Below, piece after piece: positions 52,559 to 53,393 of a stretch of 53,393 nucleotides of DNA (positions are counted from its first letter, which is position 1; each line of letters opens with the position of its first letter). The stretch is from a virus, in the IMG/VR virus record IMGVR_UViG_3300043775_001487, positions 1 to 53,393 of that record; one strand, 5' to 3'. Under the pieces are notes generated by a model, which saw nothing but the letters and a program-made list of their open reading frames with translations, did not search any database and had not been told where the DNA came from. The translations under genes were made by a program, and so were the position numbers.

Positions 52559-52567
52559 GAGGCAGAA

Positions 52568-53026
52568 ATGACCAACTGGTACGACAAGGTTTCACGGGAT
52601 ATAACGAATGTTCCACACGCAATTGCCCATTATCGGTCAGAATTAGGTTCTGCCAAGGTAGACGTTAAGATTTCTGGTAGTATTGAACGTGCGGCAGCTG
52701 CAATGCCAGGGATTGTTGAAACACGTTTTTGCCAGTTACAAGAGATTGAGGCTATATTGGAATACTTGAACATTTGTTTGAAGCAGATGAAAAGTCAACA
52801 TTTCCAAAAGTATCTTGAAACATATCAACGTTCTTTGAGTAGTAGAGATTGTGATAGATATGTAGATGGAGAACAAGACGTGGTTGATTTTGAGATTTTA
52901 ATCAATGACGTTGCCTTACTCAGAAATCAGTATCTTGGTGTTATCAAAGGATTGGATATTAAGCAATGGCAGTTATCCAATATTGTTAAGTTAAGAACTG
53001 CTGGATTGGATGATGCGTCTATCTAA
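52568..53026 (+). CDS. uvsY: Recombination mediator UvsY
   Basis: This 152-residue helical protein has YDKVSRDITNVPHAIAHYRS, KISGSIERAAAAMPGIVETRF and EAILEYLNICLKQMKSQHFQ KYLE, then RSLSSRDCDRYVDGE and a C-terminal helix (QWQLSNIVKLRTAGLDDA). The order and spacing resemble UvsY of T4-like phages (T4: 137 residues), which loads UvsX onto gp32-coated ssDNA. Position next to uvsX and gp32 supports it. Its TAA stop is part of CTAAAAGATAATTGA. Confidence 0.8.
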   Translation: MTNWYDKVSRDITNVPHAIAHYRSELGSAKVDVKISGSIERAAAAMPGIVETRFCQLQEIEAILEYLNICLKQMKSQHFQKYLETYQRSLSSRDCDRYVDGEQDVVDFEILINDVALLRNQYLGVIKGLDIKQWQLSNIVKLRTAGLDDASI

Positions 53027-53037
53027 AAGATAATTGA
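53023..53037 (+). repeat. CTAAAAGATAATTGA motif at the uvsY stop
   Basis: The stop codon TAA (53024-53026) is bases 2-4 of the motif, as in three other genes. Confidence 0.75.
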
Positions 53038-53057
53038 TGCACTGTAGTTCAACGGAA

Positions 53058-53080
53058 GCCCACTCTCGAGTGGGCTTTTT
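53058..53080 (+). terminator. Rho-independent terminator after uvsY
   Basis: GCCCACT, CTCG, AGTGGGC and TTTTT. Confidence 0.92.
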
Positions 53081-53097
53081 GTTATCTCAAAATTACA

Positions 53098-53104
53098 ATA
53101 AATA
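53098..53104 (+). promoter_or_regulatory. Late promoter box
   Basis: ATAAATA lies 24 nt before the last ATG, with AAGAGG between. Confidence 0.55.
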
Positions 53105-53128
53105 TAGGAAAACTAAGAGGTTAAATCC

Positions 53129-53393
53129 ATGAGAATAACAGACATCATCGGCGAATCAGCAATCGATGAAGCACCACTCCCACCAGATTGGGATAAATCG
53201 GTATACACGCCACAAACATCATACAAGAAAAGAATTGAATATGCGGTCGCACGTGCCCAAAAGATGGGCAAGGGATCATCGAGAACTGCTTTTGATATTG
53301 AATACGAAGGTAGACCAACTGTTCTTAAAGTTGCGCATAATGTAAAAGGAATGGCACAGAACAAAGAAGAAGCAGAAATACTAGATGATGGTT
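53129..53393 (+). CDS. Protein-kinase-like phage protein, 3' partial
   Basis: The ATG at 53129 opens a frame running off the window (88 residues visible). It starts MRITDIIGESAIDEAPLPPD, then YAVARAQKMGKGSSRTAFDI and GRPTVLKVAHNVKGMAQNKE EAE. The glycine-rich turn GKGSSRTAF, the lysine strand VLKVA and the following Glu-containing helix match the N-lobe of protein-kinase-like folds (G-loop, Lys of VAIK, alpha-C Glu). The MRI..II.E start is common to late proteins of large T4-like phages as I recall. Catalytic loops would lie beyond the window, so activity cannot be judged. Confidence 0.6.
   Translation, partial: MRITDIIGESAIDEAPLPPDWDKSVYTPQTSYKKRIEYAVARAQKMGKGSSRTAFDIEYEGRPTVLKVAHNVKGMAQNKEEAEILDDG

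Overview
The window is about 53 kb of an AT-rich, tailed, contractile (T4-type) bacteriophage. Diagnostic T4-like proteins are present: prohead protease gp21, scaffold gp22, major capsid gp23, neck proteins gp13 and gp14, sheath stabiliser gp15, sheath gp18, tube gp19, dNMP kinase gp1, head-completion nuclease gp4, terminase gp16/gp17, ssDNA-binding gp32, and recombination proteins UvsX and UvsY. Late promoters are T4-like TAAATA boxes (often AGGCTAAATA). Consensus host sigma70 promoters (TTGACA, 16-17 nt, TAWAMT) precede gp32 and two homing-endonuclease-like genes, so the host is a bacterium with ordinary sigma70. I cannot name the host from sequence alone.

Layout. 1-0.65 kb: two DUF1566-like genes, the first cut by the window edge. 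0.8-5.5 kb: prohead core, protease, scaffold and capsid. 5.6-8.2 kb: three related homing-endonuclease-type ORFs, of which only the last keeps a nuclease domain. 8.2-9.8 kb: two DUF4116 repeat proteins. 9.8-22.7 kb: receptor-binding apparatus, with a small structural protein, three giant repetitive fibre proteins (two with duplicated promoter and N-terminus) and a polyglycine adhesin. 22.8-27.5 kb (minus strand): a 22-residue repeat protein, a NUDIX-like remnant, gp15, gp14 and an HNH endonuclease. 27.5-37.5 kb: gp13, gp1, gp18, gp19, a second tube-like protein, gp4, gp16 and conserved virion-cluster proteins. 37.5-43.1 kb: the large terminase, broken up by two inteins. 43.2-44.7 kb: a solo TnpB element with a probable omega RNA. 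44.7-48.3 kb: unknown genes, a homing endonuclease and an odd tRNA. 48.4-53.4 kb: gp32, intein-containing UvsX, a Vsr-type homing endonuclease, UvsY and the start of a kinase-like protein.

The most striking system is the large terminase. Its Walker A motif is interrupted by an apparent class 3 (Trp/Cys/Thr) intein with a degenerate LAGLIDADG domain. Its Walker B motif is interrupted by an atypically split intein: a 38-residue N-part ends the first gene, and a 111-residue C-part begins a second gene 2.2 kb downstream. A functional gp17 of about 530 residues would need one cis and one trans splicing event. The gap between the halves holds two antisense DUF1566 genes, a cluster of short repeats and a hairpin-rich stretch that may be a structured RNA.

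Two dispersed short repeat families recur through the window. One is CTAAAAGATAATT (about 25 copies), which supplies the stop codon of four unrelated genes and lies just upstream of several late promoters. The other is a small hairpin with fixed flanks and a compensating 4-bp inner stem (six copies). Five genes also have their ATG 5-6 nt after a TAAATA box, which would make late transcripts leaderless.
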